A stretch of DNA of 64,000 nucleotides, taken from assembly GCA_016201405.1 (NCBI GenBank), contig JACQCZ010000015.1, forward strand, positions 186,001-250,000, written 5' to 3'. The stretch comes from Candidatus Acetothermia bacterium (GTDB taxonomy: Bacteria > Bipolaricaulota > Bipolaricaulia > RBG-16-55-9). The notes below the pieces were generated by a model, which had not been told where the DNA came from, ran no database searches, and saw nothing but the letters and a program-made list of their open reading frames with translations. The translations under genes and the position numbers were made by a program. Each line of letters opens with the position of its first letter. Position 1 is the stretch's first letter. Shown one piece after another: positions 18,352-26,807 of the stretch.

Positions 18352-18903
18352 ATGCTCTATCTAAGAATTGTCTTGATGCTGCTGCTCTTTTCTCTAACCG
18401 GCTGTGGTATGATCTCATCGGCAACGAGCCCCGATCCTTCGGCCCCGCCATTGAATCCAGATGTGCGCGATTTAACGGGGCTTTGGGACGTTATCTTTCA
18501 CTATGAAGTGGGCGAGAGTGTTCATATTCCTGCAAAATTGCTGATCCAGCGCATGGATTGTACCGGTTCGATCTGCAATCTCGTCGGCAATGTAGAATCC
18601 GATGAGCTCGGCTCCATCCAGCACCTGCTCTTCAATTATGCCTATTATTATCCTATTCAAGATTTGGTGCGCATCGAATACACCTACAAAACTGTTGATT
18701 CTTATGCGCGCACGGTCGTGGTCGTCATGGATCAGTTTCCATCCACTAAAGTGACCGCACGCTCGATGGCCGGGGATTTTATCGTCTATGGGAATGAAGC
18801 CCCTGCGACGTTTTTCAATACTCAAGATGGGGCGATTTTGGCCATAACTAAGAAGGGAAAGGCCGTACACGCGGGCCAAGTCACAGCCTGGGTCAATAAA
18901 TAA
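18352..18903 (+). CDS. Hypothetical lipoprotein
   Basis: A 183-residue protein with a lipoprotein signal peptide: hydrophobic core IVLMLLLF and lipobox LTGC, giving Cys18 as the lipidated residue. The mature part starts with a Ser/Pro-rich linker, then a beta-rich domain with LTGLWDVIFHYE near its start, reminiscent of lipocalin-like or META-type domains of small lipoproteins, but I cannot assign a family. The two cysteines in MDCTGSIC could form a disulfide. It is divergent from pgi. Function unknown. Confidence 0.7.
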   Translation: MLYLRIVLMLLLFSLTGCGMISSATSPDPSAPPLNPDVRDLTGLWDVIFHYEVGESVHIPAKLLIQRMDCTGSICNLVGNVESDELGSIQHLLFNYAYYYPIQDLVRIEYTYKTVDSYARTVVVVMDQFPSTKVTARSMAGDFIVYGNEAPATFFNTQDGAILAITKKGKAVHAGQVTAWVNK

Positions 18904-19066
18904 TAAGCACTCACAGATCAAGAACCGTGCTCACACTTTTTCGCGTCGAGCCTGTGCCTGCATTTGCCCCCATCAACTCAAGGCAGAAGGCCGTTTGTGA
19001 CCTTTATAATTGAATTTCTGCTGGATATGGGCTAGCTTCTAGTATCCGCAACGAAAGAAGTTCATC

Positions 19067-19966
19067 ATGGCTATTCAAAAAGTCCAAATTATTGGCGTGC
19101 CAAGCGATTTAGGCGCAGGGCGGCGTGGCGTCGACATGGGCCCAAGCGCCATCCGTTATGCCCGGCTCTATGAAGAGATTCATTCAATGAATGTCCCCTG
19201 CGAAGATTGGGGAAATCTTGATGTTGTCTTGGCTGAAAAGGCCAAAGAGGGAAAGCCCAATCTCCGCCACCTGGAATCCGTGGTGGATGTGAGCCGCCGC
19301 GTACGGGATGAAGTGCTGGAGTCCTTGAAAGAGGGAGCGCTCCCGCTCCTCTTGGGCGGAGATCACAGCCTGAGCATCGGCACGCTTGCCGCTGTCTGCA
19401 CTACCTGGAAAAAACCGGGTGTCTTGTGGATTGATGCGCATGGCGATTTCAACACTCCGCAGACTACGCCCTCGGGCAACATCCACGGAATGGCCCTTGC
19501 AGTCGGCACGGGGCGCGGCGCACCAGAATTGTTGGAGTTGTTCGCAAAGAAATTTGTTGACCCCTCGCGGATTGCCTTGATCGGAGCCCGCTCACTCGAT
19601 CATGGAGAGCGTGAGCTTTTGAAAGACTCAGGCGTCGCCGTCTTCACTATGTATGACATCGACCGGAGAGGCTTGCACCGCGTACTGGACGAAGCCCTGC
19701 GCCAAGTGGCCGCAAGAACCGATGGCGTCCACGTCAGCTTTGATATGGATGTGATTGATCCGAATTTTGCACCTGGCGTCGGAACGCCCGTGCTTGGCGG
19801 CCTCAGCTATCGTGAAGCTCATTTGCTGATGGAGTCCATCGCAGAATCTGAATTGATGCGCTCTCTCGAAGTGGTCGAGGTCAACCCTATTTTGGATGAG
19901 CGCAATCAGACAGCGCGGCTAGCGGTGGAATTGATCGCTTCGGCACTGGGCAAGCGAATTTTCTAA
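19067..19966 (+). CDS. rocF: Arginase
   Basis: Ureohydrolase that splits arginine to ornithine and urea with a binuclear manganese site. All metal motifs are present: GGDHS, IDAHGDFNT and SFDMDVIDP. The loop TPSGNIHGM and the run FAPGVGTPVLGGLSYREA are arginase-like rather than agmatinase-like. The end EVNPILDERNQTA also fits. Length 299 is typical. It stands alone. The ornithine could feed polyamine synthesis, which would suit the DHS-like gene at 31846, but the two are 12 kb apart. Confidence 0.9.
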   Translation: MAIQKVQIIGVPSDLGAGRRGVDMGPSAIRYARLYEEIHSMNVPCEDWGNLDVVLAEKAKEGKPNLRHLESVVDVSRRVRDEVLESLKEGALPLLLGGDHSLSIGTLAAVCTTWKKPGVLWIDAHGDFNTPQTTPSGNIHGMALAVGTGRGAPELLELFAKKFVDPSRIALIGARSLDHGERELLKDSGVAVFTMYDIDRRGLHRVLDEALRQVAARTDGVHVSFDMDVIDPNFAPGVGTPVLGGLSYREAHLLMESIAESELMRSLEVVEVNPILDERNQTARLAVELIASALGKRIF

Positions 19967-20000
19967 TTAAGCCTGTCATTCTTAATTCAACTGATAATTC

Positions 20001-20050
20001 CTGGATTCCCGCTGGAGTTTACCCCGGACATGATCCGGGGCGGGAATGAC
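20001..20050. repeat. Dispersed palindromic repeat, long form copy 1
   Basis: A 50-base unit that begins CTGGATTCCCGCTGGAG, contains the inner palindrome CCCCGGACATGATCCGGGG and ends CGGGAATGAC. A copy differing at one base is at 25248-25297. It lies between the convergent arginase and URO-D genes, where such a hairpin could act as a two-way terminator or mRNA stabiliser. Confidence 0.8.
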
Positions 20051-20076
20051 AAACATAACTGGATTGGCATTCTTTA

Positions 20077-21060
20077 CTAAGACCGCACAGCTTTTATGGC
20101 TGCCTCAATATTCAAATCGGGTGTTGTCACTAGCGAGACGCATCCTGCGCCAATAATCAAGCCATGTCCTGAGGTTTGAGCCATCGCGTCTCGCACTTCT
20201 GCTTGAACTTCCTCAGGGCTCCCTTTGGCAAAGGTCTCAATTCTATGAAGCCCACCGAGCACCGCGCCGCTGCGAAAGAGCCTCTGCCCATCGGCCAATG
20301 AGGGGCTTGTCTCTCGGTCGTGCCAGTTGACGATGTGAACGGGATAAGTATGTAGAATCTCAAACATTGGGTTTGTGCCATGCAGATGCAATAGATTGAG
20401 CTTTGAGTCGTCTCCGGTCACTTCAAAGATAGGCAGGTCAAACTCAATCCCGAACTCTTTGTATTCATCTACGCTGAGAAGATCACGGCTGGCAAATTGA
20501 GTGGCAAAGAAGATCCCGTCCGCGCCATGCCACAGGCACTCAAGCGCAAATCGCGCTGTCGTCTCTGAGATGACCCGGAGCCCTTTCTTGAGATCTTCCG
20601 GATCAGATCTCATGTGCTGCAGAAACAAGTCTCCTGAAAGCTGTTTGGCAATCGTGAGCGGACTAAAGATGGTCTGTAAAACGTGAATATCAGCGCCAAC
20701 CCCTGATCGAATGAGCTGGAGGGCCTTTAGCTCACGCAGCCAGACGCCTTGCAATACATCGAGCGGCGGCAGTGCATGCCAGTCCTCAGGGCGGGCAATG
20801 ACACGCTTGAGATACTCGCGCGTCCCTTCAGAATTGTTCTGCTTGTTGATCAGCTCGGCTCCCCAGGCCTCAGCGGGATATCCGGATGCCGGAGTCACTT
20901 TGACCAGATCGAAATCGAATCTCTTTTGAAAATCGATGACCGCTTGGGCTAGCCCTTCAGCGCTCTCATCCGCCTTGGGAAAATGGCGCCAGAGGGCGAT
21001 GGGCACGCGATCTGGCTTCTCGCCTCGAATTGCCGCTTCGACTCGCTCCCGGTGAGTCAT
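20077..21060 (-). CDS. Uroporphyrinogen decarboxylase (URO-D) family protein
   Basis: A 327-residue TIM-barrel protein of the URO-D superfamily: it opens with MTHRERVEAAIRGEKPDRVP and has HLHGTNPMFEIL and GGLHRIETFAKGSPEEVQ. It lacks the strictly conserved RQAGRYLPEY loop of true HemE, so it is more likely a corrinoid methyltransferase-like or other non-heme member. ATG at 21060 fits the GAGGT ribosome site better than the ATG two codons upstream. The neighbour is a divergent amidohydrolase. Substrate unknown. Confidence 0.8.
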   Translation of the reverse strand: MTHRERVEAAIRGEKPDRVPIALWRHFPKADESAEGLAQAVIDFQKRFDFDLVKVTPASGYPAEAWGAELINKQNNSEGTREYLKRVIARPEDWHALPPLDVLQGVWLRELKALQLIRSGVGADIHVLQTIFSPLTIAKQLSGDLFLQHMRSDPEDLKKGLRVISETTARFALECLWHGADGIFFATQFASRDLLSVDEYKEFGIEFDLPIFEVTGDDSKLNLLHLHGTNPMFEILHTYPVHIVNWHDRETSPSLADGQRLFRSGAVLGGLHRIETFAKGSPEEVQAEVRDAMAQTSGHGLIIGAGCVSLVTTPDLNIEAAIKAVRS

Positions 21061-21147
21061 GGTCATACCTCAGAGTACGCTTGGCTGAAAATTGTTTCAA
21101 GTCTCATCAATGCTGCACAATCACGAAAACCAAAGGGGGACATCACC

Positions 21148-22398
21148 ATGACTCAGACGCTCATTCAGAATGGAACTCTGATTGATGGGAAGGGCGGGAA
21201 ACCCGTGACCAATGCCGCAATTCTTATCGAAAATAATCTCATCAAAGCTGTTGGGCCAGCGAGCTCTGTGAAAGCTCCACAGAATGCACTCTTGATTGAT
21301 GCACAGGGCGGGACGATTCTGCCCGGGCTGATCGACACGCATGTTCATGTCATGATGGAAGGACTCGATCTGCTCAAGACGATAACAACGCCATTCTCGC
21401 TTCGATTTTACAACGCGATTCATTACATGAAGCGTACCTTGGAAGCTGGAATTACGAGCGTGCGGGATGCCGGAGGCGCAGATTTCGGCGTCAAGTGCGC
21501 TGTGGAGCAAGGCCTCATCCAAGGTCCCCGCCTGCAAATCAGCATCGCAGTCCTCAGCACAACAGGAGGCCATGCGGATTTTTGGCTCGCTTCGGGCGAT
21601 GAGATTCATCTCTTTCCTCCCTATCACGGCAACCCGAGCGGCATCTGCGATGGAGTCGAAGCGGTACGCAAGAGAGTCCGTGAGATTCTGCGATCGGGAG
21701 CTGATGTGATCAAGGTCTGCTCAACGGGTGGCGTGCTCAGCCCGACCGATCATCCGGACTTTACTCAGTTCAGCCAAGAAGAGTTGGAAGTGATGGTGCA
21801 AGAAGGTCACTATCGTCGCGGCGTTAAGGTGATGGCGCACGCCCAGGGCTCTGAAGGAATCAAGAATGCCGTGCGCGCGGGGATCCATTCTATCGAGCAT
21901 GGCATCTATCTCGATGATGAGGCGATTGACTTGATGCTGGAGCATGGGACTTTCTTGGTGCCCACGCTGCTTGCCGCTCTCTCCGTGATTGAGATTGGCG
22001 AGGCGACCGGGAAGATCCCGGAGTGGGGAGTCCGCAAGGCGCGCGAAGTCTTGGAGATTCATAAACAGAGCATCACCAAAGCGCACAAAGCTGGCGTCAA
22101 GATCGCCATGGGCACAGATGCCGGAGTGATGCCCCATGGCACGAATCTGCGTGAATTGGGTCTGATGTGCGACATTGGCATGTCCCCCATGGATGCGCTG
22201 GTCGCAACGACCAAGACTGCTGCTGAATGTCTCGGCTGGCAAGATAGAGTCGGCACGCTGGAGCCAGGCAAGCTGGCCGATGTTGTGGTGGCAAAGACTG
22301 ACCCAATCAAAAACATTCGCTCTTTAGAAAAGATTGAGAATATTGCGCTGGTCATAAAAGATGGGCAGATTGTGAAGAATTTGCTGGAAACAAATTGA
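21148..22398 (+). CDS. Amidohydrolase family protein (imidazolonepropionase-like)
   Basis: Metal-dependent hydrolase of the HutI/Xaa-Pro dipeptidase-like amidohydrolase branch, 416 residues. Metal motifs in order: DTHVHV, KVCSTGGVLS (the place of the carboxylated lysine or equivalent), MAHAQG, SIEHG and GTDAG, ending with the beta-sandwich element LEPGKLADVVV. AGGGGGA precedes ATG at 21148; the longer reading frame upstream overlaps the URO-D start and is not used. No signal peptide is seen, so it should be cytosolic. The substrate may be a cyclic amide or dipeptide but cannot be assigned. Confidence 0.83.
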   Translation: MTQTLIQNGTLIDGKGGKPVTNAAILIENNLIKAVGPASSVKAPQNALLIDAQGGTILPGLIDTHVHVMMEGLDLLKTITTPFSLRFYNAIHYMKRTLEAGITSVRDAGGADFGVKCAVEQGLIQGPRLQISIAVLSTTGGHADFWLASGDEIHLFPPYHGNPSGICDGVEAVRKRVREILRSGADVIKVCSTGGVLSPTDHPDFTQFSQEELEVMVQEGHYRRGVKVMAHAQGSEGIKNAVRAGIHSIEHGIYLDDEAIDLMLEHGTFLVPTLLAALSVIEIGEATGKIPEWGVRKAREVLEIHKQSITKAHKAGVKIAMGTDAGVMPHGTNLRELGLMCDIGMSPMDALVATTKTAAECLGWQDRVGTLEPGKLADVVVAKTDPIKNIRSLEKIENIALVIKDGQIVKNLLETN

Positions 22399-22402
22399 TA
22401 TT

Positions 22403-22429
22403 CTGGATTCCTGCTTTCGCAGGAATGAC
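22403..22429. repeat. Dispersed palindromic repeat, short form
   Basis: A 27-base unit reading CTGGATTCCTGCTTTCGC then AGGAATGAC, with arms ATTCCTGC/GCAGGAAT. It is five bases after the amidohydrolase stop and shares the CTGGATTCC...GGAATGAC ends with the other dispersed repeats. Confidence 0.75.
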
Positions 22430-22448
22430 CGGTAATATTAAAACCAAC

Positions 22449-22474
22449 TGGGGCGCACGCAACGGCGCGCCCCA
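22449..22474 (-). terminator. Possible terminator hairpin after clpC
   Basis: Perfect 8-base arms TGGGGCGC (22449-22456) and GCGCCCCA (22467-22474) with a 10-base loop, 9 bases beyond the clpC stop. On the minus strand it is followed by AGTTGGTTTTAATATT, a weak U-tract. It may equally be another GC-rich dispersed repeat. Confidence 0.45.
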
Positions 22475-22483
22475 ATGCTGCAC

Positions 22484-24943
22484 CTACACTGCAACTCCTG
22501 TCATGACCCGCTTCTCGAACGCAAATGTTCTATCCTGCACATCGATCTGGACGAGATCGCCTTCTGCCAGCGTGCCATCAATGATCTGATTGGCCAGCTC
22601 ATTCTCCAGCTCCTCGCGGATGACGCGGGTGAGTGGCCTCGCTCCATACATCGGGTCGTAGCCTTTATCAGCCAGCATATCTTTGGCAGTCTCTGAGACT
22701 TGCATCGAGATGCCTTGATCTTCCAGCTGATGAGCAAGCTCGGCCAGCTTGAGATCGACGATCTTGCGCACGCTCTCGCGGCTCAGCGGATGGAAGACGA
22801 GAATCCCGTCAAGCCGGTTGATGAACTCGGGGCGGAAGAACTTCCGCACATCGCCCATCACCTGATGCTTCATCTCTTCATACGAAGATGCTGCTTTGAG
22901 TATCTCTTTCGCTGAATCCTTCGCATCCAGATTGAAGCCGATCTTCCCGGTCTCCATCAGCCGCTCACTTCCAAGATTGCTGGTCATGATGATGAGTGTG
23001 TTCTTGAAGTCCACAGTGCGCCCCTGCCCATCGGTGAGATGACCTTCATCCAGGACTTGCAAGAGGACATTGAAGACCTCGCGGTGCGCCTTCTCAACCT
23101 CGTCAAACAAGATGACTTGATAGGGCTTGCGGCGCACGGCTTCCGTAAGCTGCCCGCCCTCTTCATAGCCGATGTAGCCAGGCGGCGAGCCGATCAGACG
23201 CGCCACCGAGTGCTTCTCCATATATTCGCTCATATCCATGCGGAGCAGCGCATTCTCATCGTTGAAGAGGAACCAGGCGAGCGCTTTGCTCAGCTCCGTC
23301 TTGCCCACTCCCGTCGGGCCTAAGAAGAGAAAGCTGCCCGTCGGGCGCTTGGGGTCCTTGAGTCCGGCGCGGGAGCGGCGCACAGCCTGTGAGATGGCTT
23401 TGACCGCTTCGTCCTGATTAATGATTCTTTGATGAATCGCATCTTCCATATGCGCCAGCTTCTGCCGCTCTTCGACAAACATCTTCTCGGCCGGAACGCC
23501 CGTCCAGAGCGCGATCACCTCAGCAATATCTGCGGGTGTCACTTCCGTCCGGTTGCGCTTCGATTCCCATTCAAGCTTGAGCTTCTCGCGCTCGGCATTC
23601 ATCTCATTGAGACGGCGCTCCAGTCGGGATTTTGCATGTCCCTCTTTCTGGATGGCGGCAAGCTCCTCTTCAAGATGGCGGATCTTCATGCTGATCTCTT
23701 CGATCTGCGGAGCAAAGGTCTTGTCAATGCGAATCTTTGATGAGGCCTCATCCATCAAGTCAATCGCCTTATCCGGCAGATAGCGGTCGGTGATATATCG
23801 CTCCGAAAGCTCAACGGCTGCCTTGAGCGCGTCATCACTAATGGTTAGCAAATGATGCTCTTCAAATCGGGCTTTGAGCCCGCGCAGAATCTCCAGCGTC
23901 TCTTCATGAGAGGGCTCATCCAACAGAACCTTTTGAAAGCGCCGCTCAAGTGCTGAGTCTGTCTCGATATATTCGCGGTACTCATCAAGAGTTGTCGCAC
24001 CAACGAGCTGGATCGTGCCGCGTGCGAGTGGCGGCTTTAAGATGTTCGACGCGTCAATCGCGCCCTCAGCGCCGCCTGCGCCGACAATCGTGTGCAGCTC
24101 ATCAATGAAGACGATAAATTTCCCATGCGCCGCTTCAATCTCTTTGAGCGCGGCCTTCAATCGCTCTTCAAACTCGCCGCGAAACTTTGAGCCTGCGATC
24201 ATGGCCGCCATATCGAGCTGAATCAGCTCTTTATCTTTGAGCGTATCGGGTACTTCGCCATGAACAATCCTCTGCGCCAGCCCTTCCACCACGGCTGTCT
24301 TGCCGACGCCAGGCTCGCCAATGAGTACGGGATTGTTCTTCTTGCGGCGCGAGAGAATCTGAGCTACACGCCGGATCTCACGGCTCCGCCCAATGACGGG
24401 GTCAAGTGTTCCGGCACGCGCCAGATCGGTCAGATTGACGCTGTATCTCTCCAAGATCTGGTAGCGGCTCTCGGCCGTGCGGTCGGTGACGCGCTGCGCG
24501 CCGCGCACTTTCTGAAGCGCGGCATAGACGCTCTCGCGGGTGAGGGCATATTTGCTGAGCAGGGTGCGCAGCTTTACATCGCTGTCGCTTGTGATGCCAA
24601 TCAGCAGGTGCTCCACGCCGACAAACTCATCCTTGAGCCGCTCGGCCTCCATCTCCGCCATCTTGACCATGTGCTCCAGACGGGGTGTGACAAAGATCTG
24701 TTGTCCAAGCACAGCTGATGATACCTGGGGTCTCTTTTCCAACAGAATCTCGATGTCCTTTAGCAAGCCAGGAAGCGGGACGCCCATCTCGGTCAGTAGC
24801 TCACGACCGACGCCATCTTTTTCTGCCAATACATAGAAGATGTGCTCGACATCGAGCTGGTTGTGCTTGTGCTTTTGCAAAAGCTCAGCCGCGTCACGGA
24901 AGTGCTCCTGAGCCTTCTCGGTCATCTTGTCAAATCGGATCAT
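22484..24943 (-). CDS. clpC: ClpC-type AAA+ unfoldase
   Basis: Two-ring AAA+ chaperone that unfolds proteins for ClpP, 819 residues. Clp N-domain repeats (1-150), AAA1 with Walker A GEPGVGKT (209-216) and FIDELH, a short coiled middle domain (about 415-465), and AAA2 with GPTGVGKT (542-549). The short middle domain and the tripeptide IGF (668-670, in GKIGFNL), which matches the ClpP-docking loop, point to ClpC rather than the disaggregase ClpB. A GAGGTG ribosome site precedes the ATG. No clpP is in the window. The promoter is perfect consensus and carries a CIRCE-like operator, so heat-shock control by HrcA is likely. Confidence 0.9.
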   Translation of the reverse strand: MIRFDKMTEKAQEHFRDAAELLQKHKHNQLDVEHIFYVLAEKDGVGRELLTEMGVPLPGLLKDIEILLEKRPQVSSAVLGQQIFVTPRLEHMVKMAEMEAERLKDEFVGVEHLLIGITSDSDVKLRTLLSKYALTRESVYAALQKVRGAQRVTDRTAESRYQILERYSVNLTDLARAGTLDPVIGRSREIRRVAQILSRRKKNNPVLIGEPGVGKTAVVEGLAQRIVHGEVPDTLKDKELIQLDMAAMIAGSKFRGEFEERLKAALKEIEAAHGKFIVFIDELHTIVGAGGAEGAIDASNILKPPLARGTIQLVGATTLDEYREYIETDSALERRFQKVLLDEPSHEETLEILRGLKARFEEHHLLTISDDALKAAVELSERYITDRYLPDKAIDLMDEASSKIRIDKTFAPQIEEISMKIRHLEEELAAIQKEGHAKSRLERRLNEMNAEREKLKLEWESKRNRTEVTPADIAEVIALWTGVPAEKMFVEERQKLAHMEDAIHQRIINQDEAVKAISQAVRRSRAGLKDPKRPTGSFLFLGPTGVGKTELSKALAWFLFNDENALLRMDMSEYMEKHSVARLIGSPPGYIGYEEGGQLTEAVRRKPYQVILFDEVEKAHREVFNVLLQVLDEGHLTDGQGRTVDFKNTLIIMTSNLGSERLMETGKIGFNLDAKDSAKEILKAASSYEEMKHQVMGDVRKFFRPEFINRLDGILVFHPLSRESVRKIVDLKLAELAHQLEDQGISMQVSETAKDMLADKGYDPMYGARPLTRVIREELENELANQIIDGTLAEGDLVQIDVQDRTFAFEKRVMTGVAV

Positions 24944-24958
24944 GCAATTACACCTCAG

Positions 24959-24985
24959 TTAGCAGTCTCGATATGAGTCTGCTAA
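24959..24985 (-). promoter_or_regulatory. CIRCE-like inverted repeat (probable HrcA operator)
   Basis: TTAGCAGTC - 9 bases - GTCTGCTAA. The CIRCE consensus is TTAGCACTC-N9-GAGTGCTAA, so arm length and spacer match exactly, with 8 of 9 and 7 of 9 bases conserved. It lies between the -10 box and the clpC ribosome site, the usual CIRCE position, where bound HrcA would block transcription. Confidence 0.75.
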
Positions 24986-24990
24986 TGAAG

Positions 24991-25019
24991 ATTATAAGAT
25001 GAACGGAATCCATTGTCAA
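24991..25019 (-). promoter_or_regulatory. Consensus sigma-70 promoter of clpC
   Basis: On the minus strand: TTGACA (25019-25014), 17-base spacer, TATAAT (24996-24991). Both boxes are perfect. The CIRCE-like dyad begins 5 bases after the -10 box. Confidence 0.9.
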
Positions 25020-25090
25020 GGGCATGGTCTGGGGTGGGATTGTGGGACTTTCGCAACAGAACAGAATAATCTTGTGGAACTACACTTGGT

Positions 25091-25152
25091 ACTAGTATGG
25101 GACTAGTGGGATTAGTGGTACTAGTCCCAGGCCAGTCCCACGACTAGTCCCA
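25091..25152. repeat. Cluster of ACTAGT motifs upstream of clpC
   Basis: Within 62 bases ACTAGT occurs four times (25091, 25102, 25120, 25143), plus the variant ATTAGT at 25111. A perfect 10-base inverted repeat is formed by TGGGACTAGT (25098-25107) and ACTAGTCCCA (25120-25129), and ACTAGTCCCA recurs at 25143-25152. The 490-base gap 24944-25434 otherwise holds the clpC promoter and operator and two dispersed repeats (25248-25297, 25374-25412); no gene is seen in it. Confidence 0.7.
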
Positions 25153-25247
25153 TAAGAAAAGCCTTATAGAATCAGTACAGTCCCAGAATCCCAGCAAAGA
25201 CAGCCCAGCGGGGAGGGTGATGGAGCAGAATCAGCTTTGATAGATTC

Positions 25248-25297
25248 CTGGATTCCCGCTGGAGTTTACCCCGGACATGATCCGGGGCTGGAATGAC
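25248..25297. repeat. Dispersed palindromic repeat, long form copy 2
   Basis: Same 50-base unit as 20001-20050 with one difference (GGGGCTGGAATGAC in place of GGGGCGGGAATGAC). It keeps the inner palindrome CCCCGGACATGATCCGGGG. Confidence 0.8.
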
Positions 25298-25373
25298 ATT
25301 CAATTTGACTATCAACAGAAGCCTGTCCAGGGGTTCATCTGCGAACGGGGGAAGCCGCATACCACAACTGCCC

Positions 25374-25412
25374 GTCATTCCGGCCAAGGCGCAGCCGCGA
25401 GCCGGAATCCAG
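25374..25412. repeat. Dispersed palindromic repeat, GGCTCGCG form, inverted copy
   Basis: A 39-base unit, the reverse complement of the type at 14652-14688 (minus strand CTGGATTCCGGCTCGCGG, then TTGGCCGGAATGAC). It is 22 bases downstream of the end of the 25435 gene. Confidence 0.75.
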
Positions 25413-25434
25413 GAAGTTCACTTGAACAAAGGAA

Positions 25435-25926
25435 TTATTGATGGCTAAAAGAGTATCGTGCACCCAGACTGAGCTGAAAGACGACCGTGGTCGTATCGCC
25501 TGTCATTGGCAAGGAGATGCTTCCTTCGATGAAGGCCATCAGCGGCAGATTGGGAGCCTCGAACTCCGCACCCAGTACCCCCACTATGCCCGGCACAAAG
25601 CCTCCCAGGCTGGAGATGAAGAGTGCGCCCCCGCCCACATAGGGATGCGTCGGAAGGTCTTTGATCGAGATGGCTCCCGTCGGATAGAGCTTGGCCGTCA
25701 AGGCCCCCTCAAACCCGACAAGAGGGGAGCTAAATCCAGGCAGAACGGCCGAAAGCTCCAGGCGTACCTGATCGCTGGCTCTGAAGGAGAGTAAGCCAGC
25801 CAGCGGGACCTTTACGCCCACTTCAATGGGCGGAAGTGTCGATTGAGCGGCAGCCCATGGACTTACACTGAAGATGCTGGCCAATAACAACAATAAAACT
25901 TTGATCTCAGTCCTAGAACGAAGCAC
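25435..25926 (-). CDS. Hypothetical exported beta-rich protein
   Basis: A 163-residue protein with a clear signal peptide (IKVLLLLLASIFSVSPWAAA, cleavage near AAAQ). The rest alternates hydrophobic and polar residues in amphipathic strands (VRLELSAVLPGF, FEGALTAKLYP, ALFISSLGG) and ends VVFQLSLGARYSFSHQ, with an aromatic next to last, as in outer-membrane beta-barrel proteins. This suggests a small barrel or a secreted beta protein, but no family is recognised. It lies 23 bases upstream of the yebC stop on the same strand, so it may be read through from yebC. Confidence 0.6.
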   Translation of the reverse strand: MLRSRTEIKVLLLLLASIFSVSPWAAAQSTLPPIEVGVKVPLAGLLSFRASDQVRLELSAVLPGFSSPLVGFEGALTAKLYPTGAISIKDLPTHPYVGGGALFISSLGGFVPGIVGVLGAEFEAPNLPLMAFIEGSISLPMTGDTTTVVFQLSLGARYSFSHQ

Positions 25927-25949
25927 GAGCTTCCTCCTCTTTCTCTTTA

Positions 25950-26693
25950 CTACGAGCCTACCTGAGCGAGCGCCTCCGCCGGGACATCAAAGTTGGCAAA
26001 GGTCTCTTGCACATCATCATTCTCATCCAGCCGCTCCATAAATTTGAGAATCTTCTCCGCCTCTTTGCCTTGCAGCGCCACGATTGTCTTGGGCACCATC
26101 GTCACCTCGGCCTTCTCATTCGTGATCCCTAGCGCTTCGAGCCCTTTCTTCACGGCAGAAAGAGCCTCCGGTGGCGCATAGATCACCCACTGGCCATCTT
26201 GCTCTTGCAAATCTTCAGCGCCCAGATCAATGGCCTTCATCAAGAGGTCATCTTGGTCGATTCCGCCGTTTGTATGCAGCGTGATCACGCCCCGGCGCTC
26301 AAACATCCAGGCGACCGAGCCTCCCATGTTTCCGCCAAAATCCTCAAAGATCTTGCGTACGCCAGCCACAGTCCGGTTGCGGTTATCGGTAATGACGCGC
26401 ACCATCACTGCCACTCCGAACGGGCCATAGCCTTCATAGATGGCCTCTTCAAACATCTGGCCTGGCAGCTCGCCCGTCGCGCGCTTGATCGCCCGCTCAA
26501 TATTCTCTTTGGGCATGTTGACCGCTCGGGCCCGGTCGATCAGGTCAGCGAGAGCCGGGTTTTGGGCGGGATTGGGCTCGCTCTTCGCCGCTACGGAAAT
26601 CTGCTTGGCGAACTTGGAGAAGAGCTTTCCCTTGACCGCATCCTGTCTCTCTTTTCTATATTTAATATTTGCAAATTGTGAATGACCCGCCAT
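25950..26693 (-). CDS. yebC: YebC/PmpR family protein
   Basis: Conserved bacterial protein of 247 residues, described as a transcription factor (PmpR) and more recently as a factor that helps ribosomes through difficult sequences. It starts MAGHSQFANIKYRKERQD, the family signature, and has RARAVNMPKENIERAIKRA and YEGYGPFGVAVMV. The in-frame extension to 26828 is not used: ATG at 26693 follows GGGAGA and gives the family N-terminus. It is divergent from mgtE. Confidence 0.95.
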   Translation of the reverse strand: MAGHSQFANIKYRKERQDAVKGKLFSKFAKQISVAAKSEPNPAQNPALADLIDRARAVNMPKENIERAIKRATGELPGQMFEEAIYEGYGPFGVAVMVRVITDNRNRTVAGVRKIFEDFGGNMGGSVAWMFERRGVITLHTNGGIDQDDLLMKAIDLGAEDLQEQDGQWVIYAPPEALSAVKKGLEALGITNEKAEVTMVPKTIVALQGKEAEKILKFMERLDENDDVQETFANFDVPAEALAQVGS

Positions 26694-26807
26694 GATGATC
26701 TCCCTTAAGCAGCCTGTGGTGGCTGCCCATTGAGTCTTGACGAGAGTGAGTTTAGAATATTCCCAACTCTCTTTGCAACCAACTTTGAAGCCGGACTGGA
26801 GGAGCCC

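Noticed and set aside
20077-21060. Calling this gene hemE
   Set aside because: The fold is URO-D but the N-terminal arginine loop of true uroporphyrinogen decarboxylase is absent and no heme gene is near.
22484-24943. Reading the Clp gene as ClpB
   Set aside because: The middle domain is short and a ClpP-docking IGF tripeptide is present in AAA2, both ClpC traits.
25088-25152. CRISPR array made of the ACTAGT motifs
   Set aside because: The repeats are too short, spacing is irregular, orientation alternates and there are no cas genes.
25172-25387. A 71-codon open frame on the minus strand
   Set aside because: It runs through two dispersed repeats, has no ribosome site and no recognisable protein features; the open frame comes from the repeats.
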